DNA of 64,000 nucleotides from Acidimicrobiales bacterium (GCA_014237715.1 JAAZZG010000004.1:140754-204753); one strand, 5' to 3'; shown: positions 24,833-34,400, counted from the stretch's first letter. Made by a program: numbers and translations. Notes: generated from the letters alone by a model not told the origin.

Positions 24833-26851
24833 GTGGAACTCTCGATACGGCCCTATGGCGCCTGGCCGTCGCCCATCAGCGCGGAGCTCCTGGTAGCTGG
24901 AGCGGCAGGGCTGGGTGAGGTGGTCGTTGATGCCGGCCCCGACGGGAACACCCTCGGTAGCAGCGTGTGGTGGGCGGAGTCCCGTCCCGACGAGGGCGGG
25001 CGGACCGTGGTGGTCCGGCGCGGTTCCGACGGAGTGGTGGCCGATGCGGTTCCGGCCGGGGTCGACGTCCGAACCGGGGTCCACGAATACGGCGGCGGTG
25101 CCTGGTGGGTGACCGACGGCGTGCTGGTGCACAGCGACCGTTCCGATGAGCGTCTCGTCCGGCGGGAACCCGGTCGCCCTGACGTCGAACCGGTCATCCT
25201 CACCCCGGAGTCCGAGGTTGTCCGGGGCCTGCGTTACGCCGACGGGCGGATCACCCCGGATGGTCGGTGGTACGTCTGCGTCCGCGAGGCCCACATCGGG
25301 GATCCTCAGACAGGCGCCGATTCGGAACCGACCAACGAGCTGGTCGCTGTGGCCATGGACGGCTCCCAGCGGGTCGAGGTGCTGGTCTCGGGGCCCGACT
25401 TCGTGTCGTCGCCACGGGTCTCGCCCGACGGCGGCTGCCTGGCCTGGATCCAGTGGAACCATCCCGACCTGCCGTGGGACGACACCGAACTCTGGTTAGG
25501 GGACCTGTCTTTCGATGCTTGTCTGAGCGGCGCCCGGAGGGTGGACCCTCCCTCGGAGACAGATGCCCATGAAGCGGGAGAGTCATTCTTCCAGCCGGAA
25601 TGGCGGGCCGACGGCGTGCTGCACGTGGTTACCGACCGGGACGGCTGGTGGCACCTGTACCGGGTGAACCCAGACACAGACGCGCTGGAGCAGTTGACCT
25701 CCGGGGCCTTCGAAGTGGCCACCCCCCAGTGGGTGTTCGGACTGTCGCGCTATGCGCTGGTGGGAGACGACGTGTGGTTCGCCCGTCGGGAGGACGGGGT
25801 GGACCGTCTGGCCGTGCTTTCCTTCGACGGGTCAGCCGCAGAGGGGAACGTCGTCGAGGTCGAACCGCTGTCGACCGGGACACCGGCCACGTCGATCGGG
25901 TCGCTGGCCGCGTTGGACGGCGGCGTGGCTCTGGTGGCGGCATCGTGGACCACCGAGCCCGCACTGGTGGCCGTCACCCGCTCTGGTGCCGAGGTGATCC
26001 GGGCGCCCCGTGACCTCGGCCTCGGCCCGGGATGGCTCCCGCTGCCCGAACAGGTCATGTTCCCCACCTCGGGCGACGAGCAGGCCCACGCCATCGTGTA
26101 TCCGCCGACCAGCCCCGACCACCACGGGCCGGTCGACGAGCGGCCCCCGCTGATCGTGCTCGTCCATGGCGGGCCGACCGGCTCGGTGCGAACCCAACTG
26201 CAACTGGCCATCGCCTACTGGACCAGTCGGGGCTTCGCGGTAACTGATGTCGACTACCGGGGCTCCACGGGGTACGGCCGGCCCTACCGACACCGGCTTC
26301 GCGGCGGATGGGGGGTGCTCGACGTCGAGGACTGCGTGGCTGCGGCCCGGTACCTGTCGTCGAGCAGTCGCCCGTCGGCCGGTCGGGTGGACGGCGACCG
26401 ATTGGCCATTCGGGGCGGGAGCGCCGGTGGGTTCACCGTGCTGGCCGCCCTGACCTTCCACGACGTCTTCGCCGCGGGGGCCAGCCGCTACGGGGTGGCC
26501 GACCTGGCCGCGTTGGCCGCTGACACCCACAAGTTCGAGGCCCGCTATCTGGATCGGCTGGTCGGGCGGTGGCCCGAAGACGAGGCGGTCTACCGGAAGC
26601 GGTCGCCCATCCACCACGTGGACCGGCTCTCCACGCCCTTGCTGTTGTTGCAGGGATCCGAGGACCGTGTGGTCCCTCCCGCCCAGGCCCACGCCATGGC
26701 CGATGCGCTGGCGAGTCGCGGCGTGCCCTTCGAGTTGATCGAGTTCCCGGACGAGGGTCACGGATTCCGAAAGGCGGCCAACGTGGTCCGGGCGTTGGAG
26801 GCCGAGCTGGCCTTCTTCGCCGATCGGTTCGGATTCCACATCACCGACTGA
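24833..26851 (+). CDS. Prolyl oligopeptidase family serine peptidase (S9)
   Basis: A 672-residue S9 enzyme without signal peptide, so cytosolic. The N-terminal 400 residues form the beta-propeller gate (repeats such as SPRVSPDGGCLAWIQW). The C-terminal alpha/beta-hydrolase domain has the nucleophile motif GGSAGG, the oxyanion HGGP (LIVLVHGGPTG), the catalytic Asp in QGSEDRVVPP and the catalytic His in DEGHGF. It would cleave short peptides or acyl-peptides, as in the S9C (acylaminoacyl) branch. The GTG start is 4 nt after the aminotransferase stop, suggesting co-transcription; a role in amino acid recycling fits. Confidence 0.9.
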   Translation: MELSIRPYGAWPSPISAELLVAGAAGLGEVVVDAGPDGNTLGSSVWWAESRPDEGGRTVVVRRGSDGVVADAVPAGVDVRTGVHEYGGGAWWVTDGVLVHSDRSDERLVRREPGRPDVEPVILTPESEVVRGLRYADGRITPDGRWYVCVREAHIGDPQTGADSEPTNELVAVAMDGSQRVEVLVSGPDFVSSPRVSPDGGCLAWIQWNHPDLPWDDTELWLGDLSFDACLSGARRVDPPSETDAHEAGESFFQPEWRADGVLHVVTDRDGWWHLYRVNPDTDALEQLTSGAFEVATPQWVFGLSRYALVGDDVWFARREDGVDRLAVLSFDGSAAEGNVVEVEPLSTGTPATSIGSLAALDGGVALVAASWTTEPALVAVTRSGAEVIRAPRDLGLGPGWLPLPEQVMFPTSGDEQAHAIVYPPTSPDHHGPVDERPPLIVLVHGGPTGSVRTQLQLAIAYWTSRGFAVTDVDYRGSTGYGRPYRHRLRGGWGVLDVEDCVAAARYLSSSSRPSAGRVDGDRLAIRGGSAGGFTVLAALTFHDVFAAGASRYGVADLAALAADTHKFEARYLDRLVGRWPEDEAVYRKRSPIHHVDRLSTPLLLLQGSEDRVVPPAQAHAMADALASRGVPFELIEFPDEGHGFRKAANVVRALEAELAFFADRFGFHITD

Positions 26852-26889
26852 ACCCGGCGAGGGCACCGAGACGGCTACCTGACCGGAAC

Positions 26890-26909
26890 ATGTGCGACGG
26901 ATCGCACAT
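26890..26909. promoter_or_regulatory. Perfect inverted repeat ATGTGCGA-CGGA-TCGCACAT
   Basis: Arms of 8 bp separated by 4 bp, 38 nt after the peptidase stop and about 105 nt upstream of the proposed leuA -35. There is no T run after it, and its symmetry fits a dimeric regulator site (for example a GntR or TetR protein) as well as a terminator. Function not assignable. Confidence 0.5.
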
Positions 26910-27014
26910 CGAAAGAACTGGGCCAGCGGGTTGCCCATCGTGCACCATGGATCCATGGCGGCAATCCTGGATCCCATTGCTGGACTGGTGTGGCCCGTGG
27001 GTCGCTGAATGGGG

Positions 27015-27045
27015 TTGCAATCGGTCGAGCGGCCCCGTCTACACT
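27015..27045 (+). promoter_or_regulatory. Putative leuA promoter (TTGCAA - 19 - TACACT)
   Basis: TTGCAA at 27015-27020 and TACACT at 27040-27045 resemble -35 and -10 boxes with a rather long 19-nt spacer. The -10 ends 8 nt before the leader ATG, so the leader peptide itself would be translated from a nearly leaderless transcript. Confidence 0.55.
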
Positions 27046-27053
27046 GACCGGCG

Positions 27054-27089
27054 ATGCGACCGATCCTCAACCTCCTGCTGCTGACCTAG
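27054..27089 (+). CDS. Leucine-rich leader peptide MRPILNLLLLT
   Basis: An 11-codon open frame ATG...TAG encoding five leucines, four of them consecutive (CTC CTG CTG CTG), 207 nt upstream of leuA. The stop codon is the first base pair region of a strong hairpin. This is the classic layout for ribosome-mediated attenuation: ribosomes stalling at Leu codons under leucyl-tRNA shortage would change folding of the following RNA. Similar leaders precede leuA in other actinobacteria. There is no SD sequence, but a -10 box 8 nt upstream implies leaderless initiation. Confidence 0.8.
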   Translation: MRPILNLLLLT

Positions 27090-27117
27090 GGCGAACGCCT
27101 CACATACGCGTTCGCCC
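27089..27117 (+). promoter_or_regulatory. Leader hairpin, 10-bp perfect stem (leuA attenuator)
   Basis: GGGCGAACGC (27089-27098) pairs with GCGTTCGCCC (27108-27117) around a 9-nt loop, starting at the last base of the leader stop codon. A ribosome at the stop would cover the left arm; one stalled at the Leu codons would leave it free. The 10-mer AACCTCCTGC, part of the Leu codon run (27069-27078), is repeated right after the hairpin (27119-27128), so the two copies could compete for the same partner. Confidence 0.75.
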
Positions 27118-27159
27118 GAACCTCCTGCGCCCTCCGGGGCCGGGGGGTTTCCTGCTTTT

Positions 27160-27189
27160 CAGGGGCAGGGCTTCGCAGGGGCAGGGCTT
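27160..27189. repeat. Direct repeat of CAGGGGCAGGGCTT (two copies, 16-bp period)
   Basis: Copies at 27160-27173 and 27176-27189 with CG between them. The CAGGGG/GCAGGG core is partly complementary to the CCTCCTGC sequences in the leader codons and after the hairpin, so one or both copies may be the antiterminator or sequestering partner. No U-rich terminator follows, so the control might act on leuA elongation through Rho or on another step. Confidence 0.6.
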
Positions 27190-27296
27190 TTGGGAGCTGG
27201 GTCCCGATCGCATCCACCAGAACCACCACGAAAACGACAGAACACGAGACGGACGGGGTCGCCATCACGACGGCCCCTCGGAAACGAGTAGAAGCC

Positions 27297-28886
<1,590 letters not shown>

Positions 28887-28926
28887 GCAGCCCCAGCCGG
28901 CTCACTGGCACGGTGGTGGGGACCGT

Positions 28927-28932
28927 TAGGTT
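28927..28932 (+). promoter_or_regulatory. -10-like TAGGTT for PaaI-like gene
   Basis: TAGGTT ends 7 nt before the ATG at 28940, in the 53-nt gap after leuA, so the hotdog gene can be transcribed independently of leuA. Confidence 0.4.
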
Positions 28933-28939
28933 GCGCCCC

Positions 28940-29344
28940 ATGGCGGTCGGTACCGGTGCGGAGGGTTACGGCGTGTTTCCCCTCCGGTCGTTCCTCGACT
29001 TCGACATCCGGGATGGTCCGGACGGCGCCACCGTCGCGTTCCTGGACGTGGATGACCGGCACCTCAATCCGAACGGGATCGTGCATGGTGGGGTCGTCTT
29101 CACCCTGGCGGACACGGCCATGGGTCGGGCCACGATGGCGGTGCTGGATGACGGACAGACCTGTGCCTCGATCGAGGTCTCGGTCCGCTACCTGCGGCCC
29201 ATCCCCGGGGGACGACTTGTCGCCACCACTTCGGTAATCAGGGCTGGAAGGCGAATCGTGCATCTGGAGTGCAGGGTCACCGTCGACGGAGACGAGCGGC
29301 CGGTAGCCGTGCTGCAGGGGTCGTTCGCCGTTCTGGAGGCCTGA
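28940..29344 (+). CDS. PaaI family hotdog thioesterase
   Basis: A 134-residue single hotdog domain. NPNGIVHGGVVFTLADTAMG contains the HGG and the catalytic Asp of the PaaI group; CASIEVSVRYLRPIPGG is the following strand pair. It hydrolyses acyl-CoA thioesters, typically phenylacetyl or related CoA esters, but substrate specificity cannot be read from sequence. It stands between leuA and a convergent lipoprotein gene 18 nt away, with its own promoter-like box. Confidence 0.85.
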   Translation: MAVGTGAEGYGVFPLRSFLDFDIRDGPDGATVAFLDVDDRHLNPNGIVHGGVVFTLADTAMGRATMAVLDDGQTCASIEVSVRYLRPIPGGRLVATTSVIRAGRRIVHLECRVTVDGDERPVAVLQGSFAVLEA

Positions 29345-29362
29345 TCCGGTTCAGGCCCCGGG

Positions 29363-31585
29363 TCAGCCGAGGGTGACGACCTGGCGGCGCTCCAGACCGT
29401 CCAGTGCGTTCTCCTGGACGCGCTGCCACGAGTAGGACCAGAGCATGTCGCCGATCACCAACGTGCGTTGGATGGGTCGGACGTTGCCGCCGTCGGGCCA
29501 GCACACCACGACGTCGCGGTCGGCGGGAAGCGTTTCCGGATCGACCCCGAACTCCTCGGCCCACCACTTGGATTCCTCGCGTGGCAGGGGCTCACACCAG
29601 TGGCCACGCATCGACGTGGGGGCGCCCGGGTCGCAGACCATGACCACCGGAACGTCGCCGTCGACTGTCGATACCACGGGGCACGGGGGCACGGGTTCGA
29701 CCATCTCGGCGTCGCGGTGGTCGATGCGACCCTCTTCGGTGATGCCGGAGTCAGATACCCGCAGCACGACCGCACCGTGCTCGTCGTTCCGCCAGTCTTC
29801 GAATGGCAGGACGGCCCGACCGTCCCACCACAGGAAGGCGTGGTGGTCCCATTCGGCCCCGCTGTGTCCGCCTCCCGGCGACCAGGTGGCCAGATCGACG
29901 GGGGCGTCCAGATCCGACACGTCGAACAGGGTGACCTTGGTGCCGGTGGTCCGTCCCTCGTCGGTGGCCTCCTGGCCGATGCCCAGGATCCGGTCCGGTC
30001 CCACGGGGTGGAGGTAGCCGGAGTAGCCGGTGATCTTCAACTCGCCGCGCACTTGTGGATCCGTGGGGTCCGACAGGTCGACGGTGTAGAAGGGGTCGGT
30101 CTGGCGGAACGTGACCACGTAGGCCACGTCGCCCACGTATCGCACGGCGAAGATCCGCTCGCCGCGACCCATGTCGCCCACCTGCCCGACTACTTCCAGC
30201 GCGCCATCGCGTCGGGCTAGGACCGACACCATCGACTCGGCGTCCTCGTCGAAGCGCCACGGGCCCCCGGTGGTCGAGGCCACCCGTAGGTGTCCATCGT
30301 GTTCGGACATGGAGAACTGGTTCAGCAGGTGGCCGGGGACCTCGCCCGAGCCGGTGTAGGCGGTCTGCGTCGGACCGGTCACGTCGAACTGGTGGATGGC
30401 CGTGTCCCAGTTGCGATCCCACCAGGAACGCTGCTGGTCGTCGGCCAGCACGTCGGGATCCACCCAGGCGTTGGTCGCCACGTAGAGGTGCTGGTTGCCG
30501 GCGTAGACGGTCGACCCCTCGGCAAGCACGGCGGTCGTGGCGGGTCGGGACAGCGGTTCGACCAGTGGAACGGTGATTACCGACAGGGTCGAGAAGCCGG
30601 CGAAGGTGGTGGGGCGGGACACGTTGGTGCACTCGTGCAGCGGCCCGTCGACCACCGTCCCGTCGGCCGACTCCAGGACGAAGTCGGGCATCCAGTCGGA
30701 CAGGGTGGTCTCGGCCACCACCTCCCGGTTGAAGCGGCGAGCCCGCTCCTCGCCGTTGGAGTTCTGCGGGTACACGAAGGGCAGCTCGTCGGGCGGTGTG
30801 GAGACGACCACTCGGGCCGCGCCGCCGACCACACGGGTGGACACGTGGTAGCCCTCGACGGTGAGCACGTTGGCGATCTTCAGGTCGGTCGGATCCGACA
30901 GGTCGACCTCGATGAGGCTGGTCAGCGATCGCCATCCCCCCTCGGGCACGAGGCTGGAGAAGGCCGGCCGTAGTTCGGGATCCCCTTCGATGTGCGTGTC
31001 GGCGATGAGCAGGGCCCGATCGCCGGACAGGAGCATCTGGCGGCTCCAGTGGCCCTTGATGCGAAGGGAGTCGGTCAACGTCGCAGTACCGCCTGCCACC
31101 GACACGTGGTGGAGTCGATCGTCCTCGATGACCAGGATCCGGCGGCCGTCGGTCTTGATGAGGTCAGGTTCGTCGATGCCCAGTTCCTGAACGTTGGTAC
31201 CCGAGTAGTCCTGCCCTTCGACGAGAGTCTGGTCGGCGGTCCGGAGGCTGAACATCGGGGTCCCGCCACCCATCGAGTCTTCGGCCAGGGCCGCCGCCTC
31301 CAGCATCACCGGGCCGCCGTACCGGCCCCCATTCAAGCCGTAGGGGCCGACCCGTTCGTCGGCCTCGGCCTGCAGATGGACCAGCAACTCGTCACACGCC
31401 GTGAAGGCGACGAGGCCGGCCGTCAACTCGGTGCCCGACACGTCGACCGCCCCGGTGGTCGTGGTGCGACCGCCGGACAGGCCGGGACCTTCGGGGTCCT
31501 GTGCACATGCGCCGGCCAGCAGCACCATCATCAAGGGGGCCAGGACGGCGCCTAGGAGGCGCCCCGCGGGGTGTGGGTGGGTCAC
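29363..31585 (-). CDS. Secreted beta-propeller lipoprotein (Beta_propel family)
   Basis: A 740-residue protein with a signal peptide and lipobox LAGAC, giving a lipidated Cys at residue 27. The mature part starts with a Thr-rich linker and TACDELLVHLQ, followed by a large six- to eight-bladed propeller with the markers YSGTNVQELGIDEPDLIKTDG, HLYVATNAW and GLERRQVVTLG at the extreme C-terminus, typical of the secreted beta-propeller family (PF09826). Function is unknown; the family occurs in archaea and actinobacteria and is often membrane-bound. The GTG at 31585 overlaps the leuD stop; an ATG 18 nt earlier is the alternative. It would be transcribed with leuCD. Confidence 0.82.
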   Translation of the reverse strand: MTHPHPAGRLLGAVLAPLMMVLLAGACAQDPEGPGLSGGRTTTTGAVDVSGTELTAGLVAFTACDELLVHLQAEADERVGPYGLNGGRYGGPVMLEAAALAEDSMGGGTPMFSLRTADQTLVEGQDYSGTNVQELGIDEPDLIKTDGRRILVIEDDRLHHVSVAGGTATLTDSLRIKGHWSRQMLLSGDRALLIADTHIEGDPELRPAFSSLVPEGGWRSLTSLIEVDLSDPTDLKIANVLTVEGYHVSTRVVGGAARVVVSTPPDELPFVYPQNSNGEERARRFNREVVAETTLSDWMPDFVLESADGTVVDGPLHECTNVSRPTTFAGFSTLSVITVPLVEPLSRPATTAVLAEGSTVYAGNQHLYVATNAWVDPDVLADDQQRSWWDRNWDTAIHQFDVTGPTQTAYTGSGEVPGHLLNQFSMSEHDGHLRVASTTGGPWRFDEDAESMVSVLARRDGALEVVGQVGDMGRGERIFAVRYVGDVAYVVTFRQTDPFYTVDLSDPTDPQVRGELKITGYSGYLHPVGPDRILGIGQEATDEGRTTGTKVTLFDVSDLDAPVDLATWSPGGGHSGAEWDHHAFLWWDGRAVLPFEDWRNDEHGAVVLRVSDSGITEEGRIDHRDAEMVEPVPPCPVVSTVDGDVPVVMVCDPGAPTSMRGHWCEPLPREESKWWAEEFGVDPETLPADRDVVVCWPDGGNVRPIQRTLVIGDMLWSYSWQRVQENALDGLERRQVVTLG

Positions 31586-32175
31586 GCCGTAGTGGGCAGC
31601 CATACCGGGCGAGTGGTTTCGTAGCCCTCGATGTCGGCTTCGTGGCGCAGAGAGATGCCGATGTCATCGAGTCCCTCGAGGAACCGCTCCCGGGTGGAGG
31701 GTTCCAGCGGAAACGAGCACGAGATCCCGGCATCCGGCGCTTCAAGCGTCAGAGCGGCCACGTCCACGGTGATGACTAGATCGGGGTCGGCCTCCACGGC
31801 GTCGAGCAGGGCGGCGCCCACCTCATCGGACACCTGGACCGGCACCAGGCCGTTCTTGGTGCAGTTGTTGCGGAAGATGTCGGCGAAACGGGGCGAGACC
31901 ACGGCACCGAATCCGTACTGCTGGATGGCCCACACGGCGTGCTCGCGTGACGAGCCCGTCCCAAAGTTGGGGCCGGCCACCAGCACGACGGCCTCGGAGT
32001 AGCGCTCGTCGTTCAACACGAAGTTCCGGTCGTCGCGCCATTCGGAGAACAGGCCCTTGTCGAAACCGGTGCGTTCCACCCGCTTGAGCCAGTCGCTGGG
32101 GATGATCTGGTCGGTATCCACATCGGAGCGACGCAGTGGCACCCCGGTACCCGAGACGATCTGTACAGCTTCCAT
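31582..32175 (-). CDS. leuD: 3-isopropylmalate dehydratase small subunit
   Basis: A 197-residue swivel-domain subunit of isopropylmalate isomerase. Visible are RSDVDTDQIIPSDWLKR, FVLNDERY, AGPNFGTGSSREHAVWAIQQYGF with the Ser-Arg substrate-binding motif, and SPRFADIFRNNCTKNGLVPV. With LeuC it isomerises 2- to 3-isopropylmalate. The ATG is preferred over an upstream in-frame start at 32331 that would overlap leuC. It follows leuC by 25 nt with an AAGGGAG site before the ATG. The stop overlaps the GTG of the propeller lipoprotein. Confidence 0.96.
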   Translation of the reverse strand: MEAVQIVSGTGVPLRRSDVDTDQIIPSDWLKRVERTGFDKGLFSEWRDDRNFVLNDERYSEAVVLVAGPNFGTGSSREHAVWAIQQYGFGAVVSPRFADIFRNNCTKNGLVPVQVSDEVGAALLDAVEADPDLVITVDVAALTLEAPDAGISCSFPLEPSTRERFLEGLDDIGISLRHEADIEGYETTRPVWLPTTA

Positions 32176-32200
32176 GGTCGTGCTCCCTTCTTGTTCCGGG

Positions 32201-33634
32201 TCAGGCCAGGTCGGCCGGCGAGGCGAACGTGCCGGCGATGGCGGTGGCCGCGGCGACGGCCGGCGATACCAGATGGGTACGACCACCCCGGCCCTGACGG
32301 CCCTCGAAGTTGCGGTTGCTAGTGCTGGCACAGCGTTCGCCGGCCACCAACTTGTCGGGGTTCATGGCCAGGCACATCGAACAGCCGGGTTCCCGCCAGT
32401 CAAACCCGGCTTCGATGAACACCTCGGGCAGACCTTCGGCCTCGGCCTGGCCCTTGACGACCCACGAGCCGGGCACGACCAGGGTTCGGATGCCGTCCTT
32501 CACCTTGCGGCCCCGGACCACCTCGGCGGCCGCACGGAGGTCCTCGATGCGGCTGTTGGTGCACGAGCCAATGAACACCGTGTCGACGGCCACGTCACGA
32601 ATCGGCGTGCCGGCGGTGAGGCCCATGTAGTCGAGCGCTCGAGCCGCTGATTCCTGTTGACTGAGTTCGTCGAACGAGGACGGGTCGGGGACGTTGCCGT
32701 CCATACGCATGACCTGACCCGGGTTGGTCCCCCACGAGACCTGAGGGGTGATCTCGGCGCCATCGAGCACGATCTCATGGTCGAAGGTGGCGCCCTCGTC
32801 GGTGACCAGCGTTCGCCAGTCGGACACTGCGGCGTCCCAGGCAGCGCCCGCCGGGGCGTGGGGGCGCCCGGCCAGATACTCGAAGGTGGTGTCGTCGGGG
32901 GCGATCAGGCCGGCCTTGGCGCCCGCTTCGATGGACATGTTGCACACCGTCATCCGTCCCTCCATGGAGAGGTTCCGGATCACCTCGCCCCGGTACTCGA
33001 TGACCGAACCGATACCGCCGCCTGTACCCAGTCGCCCGACGATGGCCAAGATCACGTCCTTGGCCGTGGAACCTTCGGGAAGCGTGCCGTCCACGGTCAC
33101 CGCCAGGGTGCCCGGGCGTTGCTGGGGGAGGGTCTGGGTGGCCAGGACGTGTTCCACCTCGCTGGTCCCGATACCAAAGGCCAGGGCACCGAATGCCCCG
33201 TGGGTGCTGGTGTGGCTGTCGCCGCACACCACCGTCATGCCCGGCAGGGTGAGGCCCTTTTCAGGGCCGATGACATGGACGATGCCCTGGCCGGGGTCGC
33301 CCATCGGGTAGTTCTTCACCCCGAACTCGTCACAGTTGGCCCGCAGGGTCTCGATCTGGACACGGCTCACCGGATCGGCGATGGGCTGGTCGATGTCTGC
33401 GGTGGGGACGTTGTGGTCCTCGGTGGCAACCGTCAGCTCCGGGTGGCGGACCCGGCGTCCGGCCATGCGGAGCCCGTCGAAGGCCTGCGGGGAGGTGACC
33501 TCGTGGACCAGGTGGAGGTCGATGAACAGCAGGTCGGGTTGGCCGTCGGCGGCCCGAACGACATGGCGGTCCCAGACTTTTTGGCTGAGGGTCCTCGGTT
33601 CGCTGAGGGTTCTGGTGCTGTCGGAACCGGGCAT
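32201..33634 (-). CDS. leuC: 3-isopropylmalate dehydratase large subunit
   Basis: A 477-residue aconitase-family protein. The three 4Fe-4S ligands are in IGSCTNS (near residue 355) and EPGCSMC (near 415-418). Substrate and fold motifs include [48 protein letters not shown] and [17 protein letters not shown]. It catalyses the isomerase step with LeuD. leuA is on the opposite strand 4.7 kb away and leuB is not in the window, so the leucine pathway is split into at least two units. An AGGAG ribosome site lies 6 nt upstream of the ATG. Confidence 0.97.
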   Translation of the reverse strand: MPGSDSTRTLSEPRTLSQKVWDRHVVRAADGQPDLLFIDLHLVHEVTSPQAFDGLRMAGRRVRHPELTVATEDHNVPTADIDQPIADPVSRVQIETLRANCDEFGVKNYPMGDPGQGIVHVIGPEKGLTLPGMTVVCGDSHTSTHGAFGALAFGIGTSEVEHVLATQTLPQQRPGTLAVTVDGTLPEGSTAKDVILAIVGRLGTGGGIGSVIEYRGEVIRNLSMEGRMTVCNMSIEAGAKAGLIAPDDTTFEYLAGRPHAPAGAAWDAAVSDWRTLVTDEGATFDHEIVLDGAEITPQVSWGTNPGQVMRMDGNVPDPSSFDELSQQESAARALDYMGLTAGTPIRDVAVDTVFIGSCTNSRIEDLRAAAEVVRGRKVKDGIRTLVVPGSWVVKGQAEAEGLPEVFIEAGFDWREPGCSMCLAMNPDKLVAGERCASTSNRNFEGRQGRGGRTHLVSPAVAAATAIAGTFASPADLA

Positions 33635-33650
33635 GGTTGCTCCTGGGCAT

Positions 33651-33692
33651 GCCCGGCGCGTCGGCCGGGCGAGATCGGGTCCGCTCAGGATA
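33651..33692 (-). promoter_or_regulatory. leuC leader: -10-like TATCCT and a small hairpin
   Basis: On the minus strand TATCCT lies at 33692-33687, followed by a 7-bp hairpin (GCCCGGC at 33670-33664 and GCCGGGC at 33657-33651, 6-nt loop) and then the AGGAG site. No leucine-rich leader is seen, so any regulation differs from that of leuA. Confidence 0.35.
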
Positions 33693-33717
33693 CGGGTTGG
33701 GTTGCAGGTGTCGGGGA

Positions 33718-34278
33718 TCAGGTGTCGCGGGAACGAGCCCGGTCGATCAGGTTGAGGGCATCCTGCACGTCAAGTTCGCTGACGTCGGTCACCAGTGACC
33801 CGCCGGCGCTAATGGCCACTGCCGCCGGGTGGCCCAAGATCCCGAACCGGAGATGCACCTCGCCGTCGTCGGCGATGTTGGGAAATCCGGTGATGCCCCA
33901 CTCGGCGACCGTCTCCGTCGCTAAGTCCATCCGGTCAGCGGGAATGGTGGAGACGCCGATGACGGTGACGCCCGGAATGGTGCTCAGTTCGACGACCGCC
34001 GACCTCTCCCTTCGACACGTCACTCACGTGGGTGCCCAGAACCAGAACAAGACGTCTTGGCCGGCCACGCTGGTTCCATCGAACGGCTCGCCGCCTACCA
34101 GGGTGGCCGTGAACTCCAGCTCGACCGGAATCTCGTACGGCACGGGTTCTGACTCGGACGCCCGAGACGACTCCGAGACCGCCCCGACATCGGTAGCTGG
34201 CGCAGTGTCGTGGGATCCGGATGTGCAGGCGGCAGCGAGGAGCGTCAGGGCCACGAAGATGCCGACGTCTCGTCTCAT
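33718..34278 (-). CDS. DsbE/MPT53-like thioredoxin-fold lipoprotein with in-frame TGA at the catalytic Cys (candidate selenoprotein)
   Basis: Two open frames of 84 and 101 codons lie in one frame, separated only by TGA at 34026-34024. Read through, they give a 186-residue protein: signal peptide, lipidated Cys18, then a thioredoxin domain similar to mycobacterial MPT53 ([34 protein letters not shown], cis-Pro in GHPAAVAI). MPT53-type proteins have FWxPWCxxC; here the sequence is FWAPT-TGA-VTC, so TGA replaces the first Cys of CxxC and Cys88 remains. This is the position at which selenocysteine is found in thioredoxin-fold selenoproteins. A TAGGGT box 6 nt upstream suggests it is expressed. 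Alternatives are a nonsense mutation or a sequencing error. Confidence 0.75.
33988..34015 (-). promoter_or_regulatory. Possible SECIS-like stem-loop after the in-frame TGA
   Basis: Counting U of UGA as 1, UCGA at 12-15 (34015-34012) can pair with UCGA at 35-38 (33992-33989), extended by G17-C33 and G18-U32, leaving an apical loop that carries GGUC at 23-26. In the E. coli fdhF element GGU falls at 22-24. The stem is weak, and only a structure search can decide. Confidence 0.35.
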
Positions 34279-34284
34279 GCTGCG

Positions 34285-34290
34285 ACCCTA
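34285..34290 (-). promoter_or_regulatory. -10-like TAGGGT for the TGA-containing thioredoxin gene
   Basis: TAGGGT on the minus strand ends 6 nt before the ATG at 34278, the same leaderless layout as intact genes in the window. This argues that the interrupted frame is a live gene. Confidence 0.5.
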
Positions 34291-34297
34291 GGCGGGG

Positions 34298-34303
34298 TAA
34301 CTT
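34298..34303 (+). promoter_or_regulatory. -10-like TAACTT for small membrane peptide and E3 operon
   Basis: TAACTT ends 7 nt before the GTG at 34311. It is back to back with the minus-strand box at 34285-34290, only 7 nt apart, so the two promoters overlap and probably compete. Confidence 0.4.
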
Positions 34304-34310
34304 CACCGCT

Positions 34311-34400
34311 GTGAGTACGAGGATGTTGATCATCTCCGCGCTCCTGTGTGGCATGGCTCTCCTGGTGGCCTTCACCGTGCAGGTGGTGGTGGCCCCGTGA
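34311..34400 (+). CDS. 29-residue single-pass membrane peptide upstream of E3
   Basis: GTG start, 29 codons: a short basic start (MSTRM), then one long hydrophobic helix (LIISALLCGMALLVAFTVQV) ending VVVAP. The stop overlaps the GTG of the dihydrolipoyl dehydrogenase gene (GTGA), and a TAACTT box sits 7 nt upstream of its start. Those two features suggest a translated peptide rather than chance. Role unknown; it may serve chiefly to couple translation into the E3 gene. Confidence 0.55.
   Translation: MSTRMLIISALLCGMALLVAFTVQVVVAP

Larger units (their letters stand above)
26852..27296 (+). promoter_or_regulatory. 445-nt intergenic leuA control region
   Basis: Non-coding apart from the 11-codon leader peptide. 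In order it holds a perfect 8-4-8 inverted repeat at 26890-26909, a promoter-like pair at 27015-27045, the leader at 27054-27089, a 10-bp stem hairpin at 27089-27117, a G/C-rich stretch near 27129-27150, a 14-bp direct repeat at 27160-27189, and about 100 nt of unstructured leader before leuA. Each is listed separately. Confidence 0.7.

Noticed and set aside
27160..27189. CRISPR-like repeat
   Set aside because: Only two copies, a 2-bp spacer and no further array or cas genes. It is a simple leader repeat.
33718..34278. Two independent genes, 34024-34278 and 33718-34023
   Set aside because: The second would begin with GTG directly after TGA, but the thioredoxin strand, active site and helix run across that point, so neither half is a complete fold on its own.
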